Shown: positions 16,803-25,803, numbered from the stretch's first letter. The stretch: 64,000 nt of DNA from Rossellomorea aquimaris (GCF_001877785.1 NZ_MINN01000074.1:973742-1037741), one strand, 5' to 3'. Notes: generated by a model from the sequence alone, not told the origin. Translations and numbers: made by a program.

Positions 16803-18341
16803 TTAAGCTTTTCGGTTTTTCCTTCCGCGTTTCCATACCAGGTAAATAAATATTAGAAATAATACATAGACCGCTGCAAGTGCTGACAAATAAGGAATAT
16901 TCAATCCGCTTTTGTCTTTCAGCAGGTAGATTTCCGCTTCTTCCCGTTCAAGCGCCACTTTATATTTCCCATTGTCATCACTGCGGACGAGGTCGCTTGT
17001 GAGCAAGCCTTTCAGCTCCTGATTCTCTGCCAGGTCTTCGGGACTTAGTTCCACTGTCTGGGTCTTGCTTGAATTATTGATGGCCACCACCACTGTCTGA
17101 TCTTTATAGGTGCGTTTATAGATACCCATTCCATCTTTTTCATACAACGGTTCTACTGTTCCCCTTGTCAAAGCCGGGTAGTCCTGACGAACCTTTCCGA
17201 GTGTTGATATGTAATCAATAAGTTCCTTATCCGCTCGGAAATTCATCAGTCTCCGGTTATCGGGATCTTCTCCCCCGTCCATGGCAATCTCAGAACCATA
17301 ATAGACAATCGGTATTCCCGGGGTGGTGTACATATATGCCATGGCAAGCTTCCAGCGCGTTCCGGGGAATACATTTTCCTGTACCAACAGCCTTGTAAAG
17401 CGTTCCATATCATGGTTATCGATAAATGTGCCCATTACATAGGGATTTTCATAATACGTTTCATTGTATTTCCAAAAATTGAAGAGCCTGTCCATTGACG
17501 TATCAGGTTTTTTAAATACTGATCGCATTTCTTCGGCTTGCGGGACATTAACAAATCCATCAATGCCGACGTCGTTATATTCAGCGATCTTCTGTGGGTC
17601 GCGGTCAAAAACCTCACCAAGAAGATAGAAATCGTCTTTTACTGACTTCACCTCTTTACTGAATTCACTCCAAAAATCCTGTGGAACATGACGAACCGTA
17701 TCCAATCGGTAGCCGTCGACATCGGTCTCCTTTATCCACCATTTTGCAGCATTAAAAAGGTATTCCCTCACTTCGGGATTTTCGGTGTTCAAATCAGGCA
17801 AGTCATATAACCATGCATTCTGCAGACTATCCTTATTGGAAAAGTTCATCGGCTGCTTTTCATGTAACCAATCCTTTTTTGCAGGGTCATTCACCCACGG
17901 ATGTTCAGGGCTCACATGATTAACCACAAAATCCAAAACGACTTTCATATCGCGCTTGTGAGCTTCATCCACAAGCTTTTTAAACGTTTCCATCGAACCA
18001 AAATGTTCGTCCGGCTTATAAAAGTCCGTGATCCAGTATCCATGGTATCCTTTTGGCTGGTTATCGAATACAGGGGTCAGCCAGATGGACGTGAATCCCA
18101 TATCCTTAATATAATCCAATCGATCGATGATCCCCTGGAAATCGCCTCCCTGATAGGCTTTTGGATCTTTAGTATCCACTTCTTTATCATTTGTCGTATC
18201 TCCGTTATTGAAGCGATCCACCATCAGGAAATACATTGTTTCATCCTGCCACTTTCGTTCTTCTTTTTCAACTGCACCTGCGGGTACGGCGTAAAAAAGA
18301 AGAAACGGGACTAAAATGAGAGCAATTACTCTTCTTTTCAT
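16803..18341 (-). CDS. Membrane-anchored alpha-amylase (GH13)
   Basis: The 512-residue protein has a signal peptide (MKRRVIALILVPFLLFYAVP, cut near AGAVE), a GH13 barrel and a beta-sandwich domain. Catalytic residues are visible in DGYRLDTVRH (nucleophile Asp), FYLLGEVFDRD (acid Glu) and GTFIDNHDMERF (Asp). The C terminus has a hydrophobic helix, YLSALAAVYVLFLIFIYLVW, and the basic tail KRGRKNRKA, so the enzyme should be held on the outer face of the membrane. It would cut starch or glycogen into maltodextrins for the ABC transporter encoded just upstream. Ca-binding FNNGDTTND is present. Confidence 0.92.
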   Translation of the reverse strand: MKRRVIALILVPFLLFYAVPAGAVEKEERKWQDETMYFLMVDRFNNGDTTNDKEVDTKDPKAYQGGDFQGIIDRLDYIKDMGFTSIWLTPVFDNQPKGYHGYWITDFYKPDEHFGSMETFKKLVDEAHKRDMKVVLDFVVNHVSPEHPWVNDPAKKDWLHEKQPMNFSNKDSLQNAWLYDLPDLNTENPEVREYLFNAAKWWIKETDVDGYRLDTVRHVPQDFWSEFSKEVKSVKDDFYLLGEVFDRDPQKIAEYNDVGIDGFVNVPQAEEMRSVFKKPDTSMDRLFNFWKYNETYYENPYVMGTFIDNHDMERFTRLLVQENVFPGTRWKLAMAYMYTTPGIPIVYYGSEIAMDGGEDPDNRRLMNFRADKELIDYISTLGKVRQDYPALTRGTVEPLYEKDGMGIYKRTYKDQTVVVAINNSSKTQTVELSPEDLAENQELKGLLTSDLVRSDDNGKYKVALEREEAEIYLLKDKSGLNIPYLSALAAVYVLFLIFIYLVWKRGRKNRKA

Positions 18342-18380
18342 CTCCGCTTCCTCCTCGGGTAGTTAGTAACGCCTTTAAGA

Positions 18381-19223
18381 TTATCCCTTTGTACCCCCTG
18401 CCGTCAATCCTGAAACGAAGTATTTCTGGAAGAAAAGGAATAATAATGCGATTGGGACTGCAATCAACACTGAACCTGCCGCAAACGTCGTAAATTCAGC
18501 ACCGAATTGCTTCGCGACCATGTCATATAAAGCAACAGGGAGCGTGTACATTTTCTCTGAACGGAGCAGGATGCTCGCGATGATAAAGTCCGCAAACGGT
18601 GCAATGAAAGAAAACAGTGCGACGACCACGATGATAGGCTTGGCCAGCGGCATGACAATCTGAAAGAAAATCCTGAAGTGCCCCGCACCATCCATTTTTG
18701 CCGACTCATCCAGCTCTTTCGGTATGGTATCCAGATAACCTTTCATCAGCCATGTATTAATCGGGATCTGCCCTCCGACATACACCAGGATCAAGCCGAT
18801 ATGCGTATCCAGGAGATCCGTCAGTAATGCAAGGACGAAAATGGCGATCAATGCTGCGAAGTTAGGAATCATTTGCAGGATCATGAATGTCATCAGCCCA
18901 TTCTTCCGTCCGGCAAAACGATAACGGGAGAAGGAATATGCAGTCAGACTTACAAGCATAACCGTGAGAGCCATTGTCGATAAACTTACTTTCAGAGAAT
19001 TCCAGTACCAGATCAGGTAATTGCTCTGTTCGAGATCGAATAATTCCTTGTAATGCGCAAGCGTCGCATTTTTCGGGATGATCGACGACCCGGAAAGACT
19101 CTGCCCGGGATTAAAGGATGAACCGATGATCCAGGCCACAGGGTAAAGGATGATCGCAAACATAATGCCTATGGCGAGATAAGAAAGTGTCAAACGTATG
19201 AGTTTCTGTTTTTTCATATTCAT
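18381..19223 (-). CDS. mdxG: Maltodextrin ABC permease MdxG/MalG
   Basis: The 280-residue permease has six hydrophobic helices and the inner-membrane EAA loop LDESAKMDGAGHFRIFFQIVMPLAKP, where EAAxxDGA is conserved as ESAKMDGA. With MdxF it forms the channel of a maltodextrin importer. The gene follows mdxF directly, with stop and start 3 bp apart, and precedes the amylase by 39 bp. Orthologous to B. subtilis mdxG. No ATPase gene is present in the operon. Confidence 0.92.
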   Translation of the reverse strand: MNMKKQKLIRLTLSYLAIGIMFAIILYPVAWIIGSSFNPGQSLSGSSIIPKNATLAHYKELFDLEQSNYLIWYWNSLKVSLSTMALTVMLVSLTAYSFSRYRFAGRKNGLMTFMILQMIPNFAALIAIFVLALLTDLLDTHIGLILVYVGGQIPINTWLMKGYLDTIPKELDESAKMDGAGHFRIFFQIVMPLAKPIIVVVALFSFIAPFADFIIASILLRSEKMYTLPVALYDMVAKQFGAEFTTFAAGSVLIAVPIALLFLFFQKYFVSGLTAGGTKG

Positions 19224-19225
19224 CT

Positions 19226-20512
19226 TTACATCATATCCTCTTCTTGGAATGATTTCGTGCGTTTAAACTGCCAGATCGCTGCAGTGATGACGATGATGGA
19301 AAGCAGCAATGTAATGGCGGCTGCCTTCGAATATTGAGCCGACGTCATCGTCAGTCTGTATATCCATGAAATCAAGATATCCGTCCCTCCGGCATTTTGT
19401 CCCGTCAACGCCGGTCCGCCGCCGTTGAACAAGTAGATCACGTTAAAGTTATTAAAGTTGAATGTATATTGGGTGATGATGATCGGTGCCGTTGCAAATA
19501 AGACCAGCGGCAGCGTGATATTCTTGAATTTCTGCATGGCGGACGCCCCATCCACGGTCGCCGCTTCATATAATTCATCCGGAATCGATTGAAGCACCCC
19601 TGTGGTCATCGCAAAGATGAATGGGAAACCAAGCCATGTCTGAATGAAAATCAGGGCGAGTCTTGTATACATCGGCTCTGTCATCCAGGGCAGGTCCCCT
19701 ATCCCCAGAAACGCGAGGATGTCCCTGTTGATGGTACCGAACGATTCATTGAACATTCCTGCAAAAACAAGGATGGAAACGAACGCAGGAATCGCCCAAG
19801 GTAAAATGAAAACCGTGCGGATGATCGCTTTTCCTTTTAAATCCTTCTGGTTCACTAGGATGGCAAGGAAAATACCGAGCGCCACCTGCAATGTCGTTGC
19901 CCCGAATGTCCAGACAAGCGTCCAGGCCAGAACAGTAAAGAATGTTTCCCGCCATATATCAATCTTGAAGATATCCACAAAGTTCTGGATCCCTACCCAA
20001 TCTACAAGCTTTGCCGGCGGTGAATGATATAGATCATAGTTGGTGAACGCCAGCAGCACCACGAAGATAATCGGGAAGATGACCACAAATACAAGAAGCA
20101 GGAATCCAGGGGACATGATCAGATAAGGAAAACCATTATCTATCAGGTTTCTGTACTGTTCCATGATCGTACTGAGCTGTTCGCCCCTGTCACGCTTCTC
20201 GCCATTTACATATGCATCGCGCAAATTAAATAGATAAAAGCCGATGCCGAATAACAATACAATGATTGCAAGAATACCGTATACCATTAAAAAGATAGAG
20301 TGATCTCCGTACGATACGTCTGTTCCGAGGGTAGTGATCCCCCACAGGCCGTAACCAATCAAATCCCTGAAGACCAGGATAAATGCGGCTGTCATGATCA
20401 GGAAAAATCCGCCTTTTGCATATTGCTTATGATACAACTGACCGAGTCCCGGGATGATGGACAGGGCCAGCGCTGTTTTTCTATGTTTAGATTGATAGGA
20501 TTGTTGCTCCAT
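19226..20512 (-). CDS. mdxF: Maltodextrin ABC permease MdxF/MalF
   Basis: The 428-residue permease has an N-terminal extension with SIIPGLGQLYHKQYAKGGFF, a TM2-like motif typical of MdxF proteins, two further helices, then the six-helix permease core with the EAA loop ELYEAATVDGASAMQKFKNITLPL. It pairs with MdxG and receives maltodextrin from MdxE. It lies 152 bp from mdxE; that gap holds two strong hairpins. It begins 6-9 nt after a GGGGG-rich ribosome site. Confidence 0.93.
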   Translation of the reverse strand: MEQQSYQSKHRKTALALSIIPGLGQLYHKQYAKGGFFLIMTAAFILVFRDLIGYGLWGITTLGTDVSYGDHSIFLMVYGILAIIVLLFGIGFYLFNLRDAYVNGEKRDRGEQLSTIMEQYRNLIDNGFPYLIMSPGFLLLVFVVIFPIIFVVLLAFTNYDLYHSPPAKLVDWVGIQNFVDIFKIDIWRETFFTVLAWTLVWTFGATTLQVALGIFLAILVNQKDLKGKAIIRTVFILPWAIPAFVSILVFAGMFNESFGTINRDILAFLGIGDLPWMTEPMYTRLALIFIQTWLGFPFIFAMTTGVLQSIPDELYEAATVDGASAMQKFKNITLPLVLFATAPIIITQYTFNFNNFNVIYLFNGGGPALTGQNAGGTDILISWIYRLTMTSAQYSKAAAITLLLSIIVITAAIWQFKRTKSFQEEDMM

Positions 20513-20552
20513 CCTATAGTCCCCCTTCTATCTTCAAGATCAATACTTAAGC

Positions 20553-20604
20553 TTCAAGAGCTTTAGGAAGCAGAAACTATTTTCTTCCTCCTAAAGCCCT
20601 TGAA
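20553..20604 (-). other. Second mdxE-mdxF intercistronic hairpin
   Basis: TTCAAGAGCTTTAGGAAG pairs with CTTCCTCCTAAAGCCCTTGAA with a few bulges, giving about 18 bp. No T-run follows on the minus strand, so it is likelier a processing or stability structure than a terminator. Confidence 0.6.
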
Positions 20605-20619
20605 TGGGCCATTAAAAGG

Positions 20620-20657
20620 ATAGCAGTACCCTCTCCTTTTTGAGAAGGTACCGCTAT
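20620..20657 (-). other. First mdxE-mdxF intercistronic hairpin
   Basis: Immediately after mdxE, ATAGCGGTACC pairs with GGTACTGCTAT (one wobble) and the stem can extend into the TTCTC...GAGAG loop. It is followed by CCTTTTAA on the minus strand, only a weak T-run. It may act as a partial terminator. Confidence 0.65.
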
Positions 20658-20664
20658 GATCTCA

Positions 20665-21945
20665 TTAATTTGAATGATTCGTTTCGATGTTTTGTTCAAT
20701 TTGCTTGACTGCGGCATCAAGAGCTTCTTTAGGCCCTTGTTTGCCGGTTACGAGCGTTTGAAGCGATTTTGCCATCGGATCCCATACTTCACCCATTTCA
20801 GGGATATTCGGCATTGGAACCGCATATTGAGACTGTTCGGCAACTGCTTTTGCACCTTCATTTTCTGCAATCGCAGGATCATCGATCAATCCTTGGTTCG
20901 TTGGTACTTCTTGAGTTTGTTCGAAACGAAGCTTCGCGTACTCATCCTGAGTGATGAACTCGATGAACTTTTGAGCCCATTCTTTGTTTTCAGAATAGCC
21001 TGATACATGCCAGCCTTTAACACCCATGAATGTTTTCATCGGCTCTCCGTTTGGAAGTTTAGGCATAGCAGATACACCGATATCGATTCCCGCATCTTTA
21101 TAAGATTGGAAAGACCAAGGTCCGTTCATGACTGATGCCACTTTTCCTTCATTGAATAGTCCGTCCATTGCAGAACCGCCGTTTTCACCGACGATCCCTT
21201 TAGGGAATAGCCCTTCAGAGTACCATTTCTGGATAAATTCAGCACCCTTGACAGCGCCTTCATTATTTAAACCAAGGTCTTTCGGATCTAATGCTCCATC
21301 TTTCTCAGCGAAGACATATCCGCCGAATCCGCCGATTGGCGCATGGGCAAAGTAATAGTTATCCCAAAGTGCCAAGAAACCGTAGTTTCCTTCTTTCGTG
21401 AAATCTTTTGAGAATGAATATACTTCATCCATAGTTTTCGGTGCTTCCTTCATCAACTCTTTGTTGTAAATGAATACCGGCGTTTCAGAAGACTTCGGCA
21501 GACCATATAGTTTTCCATCATAGCTCTCGGCTGTCATTGAAGATTCAGTAAAACGGTCTTTGATTTCACCTTCAACTTCTAAAGGTGCGATGTGACCTGC
21601 AATTGCAAGTTCACCGATCTGGTCATGCGGCAGAGTCAGTACGTCAGGACCAGTACCTGCCGGACCATCGAGGCGTAATTGTTCTTTCAACTTAGTAGCC
21701 ATTTCTACTTCTTTCACTTCAAGCTCGATGCCTGTTTCTTCTGTGAACTTGGCACCAACTTCATCAAGCCATCCGGATTTCTTTTCATCTTCCCAGATGA
21801 CAAGCTTTTCAGGCTTGTTTGCATCATCGGCTTTTTTCTCGCTGTCTTTATTACCTGAAGATTGTTCTTCACGGTTAGGACCACAAGCAGCCAACGCCCC
21901 CATTACAAGCATAACTACCATCAATAATGATAATGCTTTCTTCAT
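20665..21945 (-). CDS. mdxE: Maltodextrin-binding lipoprotein MdxE/MalE
   Basis: The 426-residue lipoprotein starts at ATG 21945, 6 nt after TTAGGAGGGG. The signal peptide SLLMVVMLVMGALAACG ends in lipobox LAAC, and a charged linker (EEQSSGNKDSEKKADDANK) leads to the binding domain. ALDPKDLGLNNEGAVKGAEF, ASVMNGPWSFQSYKDAGIDI and FMGVKGWHVSGYSENKEWA are typical MalE segments. It catches maltodextrins outside the membrane and delivers them to MdxFG. First gene of the operon, divergent from the neopullulanase, with two LacI-type operators upstream. Confidence 0.94.
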   Translation of the reverse strand: MKKALSLLMVVMLVMGALAACGPNREEQSSGNKDSEKKADDANKPEKLVIWEDEKKSGWLDEVGAKFTEETGIELEVKEVEMATKLKEQLRLDGPAGTGPDVLTLPHDQIGELAIAGHIAPLEVEGEIKDRFTESSMTAESYDGKLYGLPKSSETPVFIYNKELMKEAPKTMDEVYSFSKDFTKEGNYGFLALWDNYYFAHAPIGGFGGYVFAEKDGALDPKDLGLNNEGAVKGAEFIQKWYSEGLFPKGIVGENGGSAMDGLFNEGKVASVMNGPWSFQSYKDAGIDIGVSAMPKLPNGEPMKTFMGVKGWHVSGYSENKEWAQKFIEFITQDEYAKLRFEQTQEVPTNQGLIDDPAIAENEGAKAVAEQSQYAVPMPNIPEMGEVWDPMAKSLQTLVTGKQGPKEALDAAVKQIEQNIETNHSN

Positions 21946-21988
21946 TTTGACCCCTCCTAAGTATAGGTGAATAATGAAAATCCCACGA

Positions 21989-22008
21989 TTGTACAACCGT
22001 TTGCACAC
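21989..22008. promoter_or_regulatory. LacI/MalR-type operator 1
   Basis: TTGTACAACCGTTTGCACAC is a 20-bp imperfect palindrome with a central CG, the form expected for LacI-family regulators. It lies 44 bp upstream of the mdxE start. Confidence 0.6.
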
Positions 22009-22048
22009 ATACGTATAAAAAGTGACATAAGTTACCGCTTACACGTAT

Positions 22049-22068
22049 TTGTGAAAGCGATTGCACAA
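22049..22068. promoter_or_regulatory. LacI/MalR-type operator 2, overlapping a cre-like site
   Basis: TTGTGAAAGCGATTGCACAA is a 20-bp palindrome with outer arms TTGTG/CACAA and central CG. Its core TGAAAGCGATTGCA matches the CcpA cre consensus at 13 of 14 positions, so MalR and CcpA could compete here. It is centred 60 bp from operator 1. Confidence 0.65.
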
Positions 22069-22234
22069 CCTATTTCCTATTATACAAATTAAATATCATT
22101 TAGCAATAGTTTTTTACATTTTTTTAAGTTTAATAGAGCTATTAAAAAACGCTTTCATGGTAGTGGTCCGTTTTATTGACAACTCCCCCATTGTAGACTA
22201 CTCTTTAAATAAAAATGACAGAAGGGGGATATAT

Positions 22235-23995
22235 ATGATTCTGGAAGCGATTTATCATCGGCCAAAAGATAACTATGCATACGCTTGCACTGAAAAGGAA
22301 ATCCATATCAGGATTCGAACCAAGAAAAATGATATTAAACATGCCGTTCTCCTCCATGGGGACCCGTATCAATGGGAAGATGGAGAATGGGTTTATGATA
22401 AGAAAGACATGACGCTGACAGGGAGCGACCAACTATTCGATTACTGGTACGCTTCCGTGACCCCTCCCTTCAGACGGCTCCGTTACGGCTTCATATTGAA
22501 TGACGGAAATGAAGAAATCTTTTATGGTGAAAAAGGGTTTTCACAAGATTCCTCAATGGATATCGGGGATTACTTCTGCTTCCCTTTTTTAAATCCAATT
22601 GATGTGTTCGATGCTCCTTCTTGGGTGAAAGATACGGTATGGTATCAAATATTCCCGGAACGCTTCGCCAACGGGAACAGGGATAATGATCCGGAAGGAA
22701 CCCTTGAATGGGGGAGCACAGAGCCGTCCAGGACAAATTTCTTCGGCGGCGATCTTGAAGGTGTCACGGAAAATATTCCTTATCTTAAGGAACTGGGGAT
22801 ATCCGGAATATACTTCACACCGATTTTCAAAGCATTTTCAAATCACAAATATGATACAATTGACTATTTTGAAATTGATCCCCAATTTGGAACGAAGGAA
22901 ACCTTGAAAGAACTGATTTCCAAATGTCATGAAAACGGAATGAAGGTCATGCTGGATGCTGTGTTCAATCACAGTGGATTTTACTTCCCTAAATTCCAGG
23001 ACGTCCTTGAAAATGGCGAAGATTCCCCATATAGTGATTGGTTTCATATCAACGAATTCCCATTGGATACGAAAATAACTCCCCCGAACTATGATACATT
23101 TGCATTTGAAGCTTCCATGCCCAAATTGAATACAGAAAATGAAGATGTACGGGCATATTTATTGGAAGTCGGACGCTACTGGGTGAAGGAATTCGATATC
23201 GACGGCTGGCGCCTTGATGTCGCAAACGAAGTAGACCACCAGTTCTGGAGGGACTTCCGCAAAGAAGTAAAGGCCATAAAACCCGATTTATATATCCTGG
23301 GGGAAATATGGCACGATTCCATGCCATGGCTTCGAGGGGATCAGTTTGACGCCGTTATGAATTATCCGTTCACAACCAATATGATCAACCTGTTCGCTAA
23401 ACAATCGATAACGCCTTCGGGGTTCATTGAGAATCTGACCGGCGTTATCCACATGTACCCCAAGACTGTCACTGAAGTGAATTTCAATCTTGTGGGAAGT
23501 CATGACACGCCAAGGATCCTGACAGAATGCGATGAAGATCTCCGCAAGCTGAAACAAATCTTCACCTTTATGCTTTCATTCCCCGGGACACCATGTATAT
23601 ACTACGGTGATGAAATCGGCATGACAGGGGAGCAGGACCCCGGCTGCAGAAAATGTTTCCCTTGGGATAATGGCGCTCATAACGAAGAACTATTTCATCA
23701 TGTTAAGAAACATATCGCACTCAGACGCAGCCACCCTTTACTTGCTAACGAAGGAAATCTCTCCTTCCTGCCTCCCGAACTGAATGATGGCTGTATCGCT
23801 TTCACCAAATCCAACGGAAAAGATACACTCTTCATCCTTTTGAATTGCAAGGATGAACCGACCTCGTACTCCCTTCCTTTTGATTTGAAAGGAAAAAAGA
23901 TATCGAATCTATGGACAGGCGAAGAATTTGCTGCAGAAGCAGAAACGATTGAAGTTGAACTTAAAGAATATGGATTCGCCATCCTTCAGCTTTAA
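22235..23995 (+). CDS. Neopullulanase / cyclomaltodextrinase (GH13, CBM34)
   Basis: The 586-residue protein starts at ATG 22235 after GAAGGGGGATAT. There is no signal peptide. It has an N-terminal CBM34-like beta domain (EAIYHRPKDNYAYA...) of about 125 residues, a GH13 barrel with DGWRLDVANEVDHQFW (Asp nucleophile), LYILGEIWHDSMPW (Glu acid) and NLVGSHDTPRIL (Asp), and a C-terminal beta domain. This is the layout of neopullulanase, maltogenic amylase and cyclomaltodextrinase; the exact substrate cannot be told. It would break imported maltodextrins in the cytoplasm. It is divergent from mdxE. Confidence 0.9.
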   Translation: MILEAIYHRPKDNYAYACTEKEIHIRIRTKKNDIKHAVLLHGDPYQWEDGEWVYDKKDMTLTGSDQLFDYWYASVTPPFRRLRYGFILNDGNEEIFYGEKGFSQDSSMDIGDYFCFPFLNPIDVFDAPSWVKDTVWYQIFPERFANGNRDNDPEGTLEWGSTEPSRTNFFGGDLEGVTENIPYLKELGISGIYFTPIFKAFSNHKYDTIDYFEIDPQFGTKETLKELISKCHENGMKVMLDAVFNHSGFYFPKFQDVLENGEDSPYSDWFHINEFPLDTKITPPNYDTFAFEASMPKLNTENEDVRAYLLEVGRYWVKEFDIDGWRLDVANEVDHQFWRDFRKEVKAIKPDLYILGEIWHDSMPWLRGDQFDAVMNYPFTTNMINLFAKQSITPSGFIENLTGVIHMYPKTVTEVNFNLVGSHDTPRILTECDEDLRKLKQIFTFMLSFPGTPCIYYGDEIGMTGEQDPGCRKCFPWDNGAHNEELFHHVKKHIALRRSHPLLANEGNLSFLPPELNDGCIAFTKSNGKDTLFILLNCKDEPTSYSLPFDLKGKKISNLWTGEEFAAEAETIEVELKEYGFAILQL

Positions 23996-24017
23996 TAATC
24001 ATTCCTTGCATACAACG

Positions 24018-24055
24018 GGACTGACTCATTTGACTGAGTCGGTCCTCTTCTCTCT
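24018..24055 (+). terminator. Terminator after the neopullulanase gene
   Basis: GGACTGACTCA and TGAGTCGGTCC form an 11-bp stem (one wobble) with a 6-nt loop, then TCTTCTCTCTT. Confidence 0.8.
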
Positions 24056-24087
24056 TCACCGAACTTTCATAACAAGGAGTAATGTTC

Positions 24088-25467
24088 ATGAATAACACAC
24101 AGAAAAAGATGACCTTGTTCGCCCTCACTTGGCCGATCTTCATTGAAATCTTCCTTCACATGCTCATGGGAAATGCCGATACATTGATGCTCAGTCAATA
24201 CTCTGATGATTCAGTGGCTGCAGTAGGGGTATCCAACCAGATTCTCTCCCTCATCATTGTGATGTTCGGTTTTGTCGCCACGGGTACTGCGATTCTCGTG
24301 GCGCAGCACTTAGGTGCAAAAGATGAAACATCTGCAAGGGAAATTTCTATTGTATCCCTCGCAGTGAATCTGATTTTCGGCCTGATATTAAGCATCACTC
24401 TCGTTTTCTTCACAGAACCCATTCTTGCTTCCATGGACCTGCCGCGATCCTTGATGAACGAGGCTTCCTCTTATTTGAAGATCGTCGGAGGCTTCGCTTT
24501 CATACAAGCATTGATCATGACTGCAGGAGCCGTCATGAGGAGCTACGGGTTCACGAAGGATGCTATGTATATCACGATTGGAATGAATATAATCAACGTC
24601 ATCGGTAATTACCTGTTCATTTTCGGTCCTTTCGGAATTCCTGTATTGGGGGTCGAGGGCGTGGCCATTTCGACTATCACTTCAAGGATGATCGGACTTA
24701 TCGTTTGTATTGCCGTGATCATGAAGAGGATCCCTGGCGTTCTGCAAATTAAAAGGCTGTTCAAGCTTCCGATTGCGCATGTGAAGAACCTTCTTCGAAT
24801 CGGGATCCCTTCTGCCGGCGAGCATTTATCCTATAACGGTTCACAAATGGTCATTACCTACTTCATCGCCAGTATAGGCACCCATGCACTGACAACGAAA
24901 GTTTACGCACAGAACCTTATGATGTTTATCTTTTTATTCAGTGTGGCGATCAGTCAGGGGACCCAAATCCTGATCGGACACCTGATGGGTGCAGGCGAAT
25001 ATGAAAATGCATACGAAAGATGCCTGAAAAGCTTAAAGATCGCCATTATCATTTCACTGGCAATGGCAGGGCTTTTCTCGATCTTCGCAGATCCGCTGTT
25101 AAGGATTTTCACCGATAATGAACAAATCATTTCGCTCGGTAAAATACTAATCTATTTAACCATCATCCTCGAACCAGGCAGAAGCTTCAATCTGGTCGTC
25201 ATCAACTCTCTGAGGGCAGCCGGGGATGTCCGCTTCCCTGTCTATATGGGCATTCTGTCCATGTGGGGCGTCAGCGTCACATTATCTTATGTTCTTGGAA
25301 TCTGGTTCGGCCTCGGGCTTATCGGCATTTGGATGTCATTTATAGCAGATGAATGGCTGCGAGGCTTGATCATGCTAAAACGCTGGCATTCTAAAGTCTG
25401 GATAAAGAAAGGTTTTGTGACCGGGAAGAAAGATATCAACGAAAACAAAATTGTACATGGATCGTGA
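24088..25467 (+). CDS. MATE family efflux transporter
   Basis: The 459-residue protein has twelve hydrophobic helices in two related halves. I chose ATG 24088, 8 nt after AAGGAG; ATG 24082 is too close to it. MATE traits include LTWPIFIEIFLHMLMGNADTLMLSQ in helix 1 and VAISQGTQILIGHLMGAGEYENA in the second half. Such proteins export organic cations or drugs using sodium or proton gradients; the substrate here is unknown. It stands alone, with a terminator on each side. Confidence 0.92.
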   Translation: MNNTQKKMTLFALTWPIFIEIFLHMLMGNADTLMLSQYSDDSVAAVGVSNQILSLIIVMFGFVATGTAILVAQHLGAKDETSAREISIVSLAVNLIFGLILSITLVFFTEPILASMDLPRSLMNEASSYLKIVGGFAFIQALIMTAGAVMRSYGFTKDAMYITIGMNIINVIGNYLFIFGPFGIPVLGVEGVAISTITSRMIGLIVCIAVIMKRIPGVLQIKRLFKLPIAHVKNLLRIGIPSAGEHLSYNGSQMVITYFIASIGTHALTTKVYAQNLMMFIFLFSVAISQGTQILIGHLMGAGEYENAYERCLKSLKIAIIISLAMAGLFSIFADPLLRIFTDNEQIISLGKILIYLTIILEPGRSFNLVVINSLRAAGDVRFPVYMGILSMWGVSVTLSYVLGIWFGLGLIGIWMSFIADEWLRGLIMLKRWHSKVWIKKGFVTGKKDINENKIVHGS

Positions 25468-25498
25468 CGAGACTGAGAGAAATTTTTTTCATCCTAAG

Positions 25499-25547
25499 AA
25501 AAACCCGAATTAATTTGCTTCAAGATGGCAAATTAATTCGGGTTTTT
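25499..25547 (+). terminator. Terminator after the MATE gene (palindrome copy 2)
   Basis: AAAAACCCGAATTAATTTG and CAAATTAATTCGGGTTTTT form a perfect 19-bp stem with an 11-nt loop. The arms are almost identical to those of the terminator at 88-137, while the loops and flanks differ. Confidence 0.9.
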
Positions 25548-25572
25548 AGTTTTAAAGGATAAGTAGGTGTTT

Positions 25573-25803
25573 GCACTTTCCAGCGGTTGGTTGGAGAGCA
25601 AGACGAAGATTTCTATCATAAAAGCGGAAGGGCTTTGAAGAGAAGACGAATTGGCCACGGAGGCTTTTTTTGCCTTCTTGTTCGGCTTGTTATGACATGT
25701 GCCTCTAAGCACTGGAGCTGGACAGTTCTTTCCCCAATATACAGGGAGGCTCACGGGCTGCCCGCGGAAAGCAAAGGCTTGCACGAAAATCAACAGCGGC
25801 ATA
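25573..25803. repeat. Composite dispersed repeat (two families joined)
   Basis: The first part (25573-25735) resembles 59400-59535: both share GGAAGGGCTTTG, AAGACGAA, GCCTTCTTG, and TTATGACATGTGCCTCTAAG followed by CTGGACA. The second part (25745-25803, GGGAGGCTCACGGGCTGCCCGCGGAAAGC...AATCAACAGCGG) belongs to the other family seen at window start and at 33490. No credible gene covers the region. These look like the small non-coding dispersed repeats common in Bacillaceae. Confidence 0.6.
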
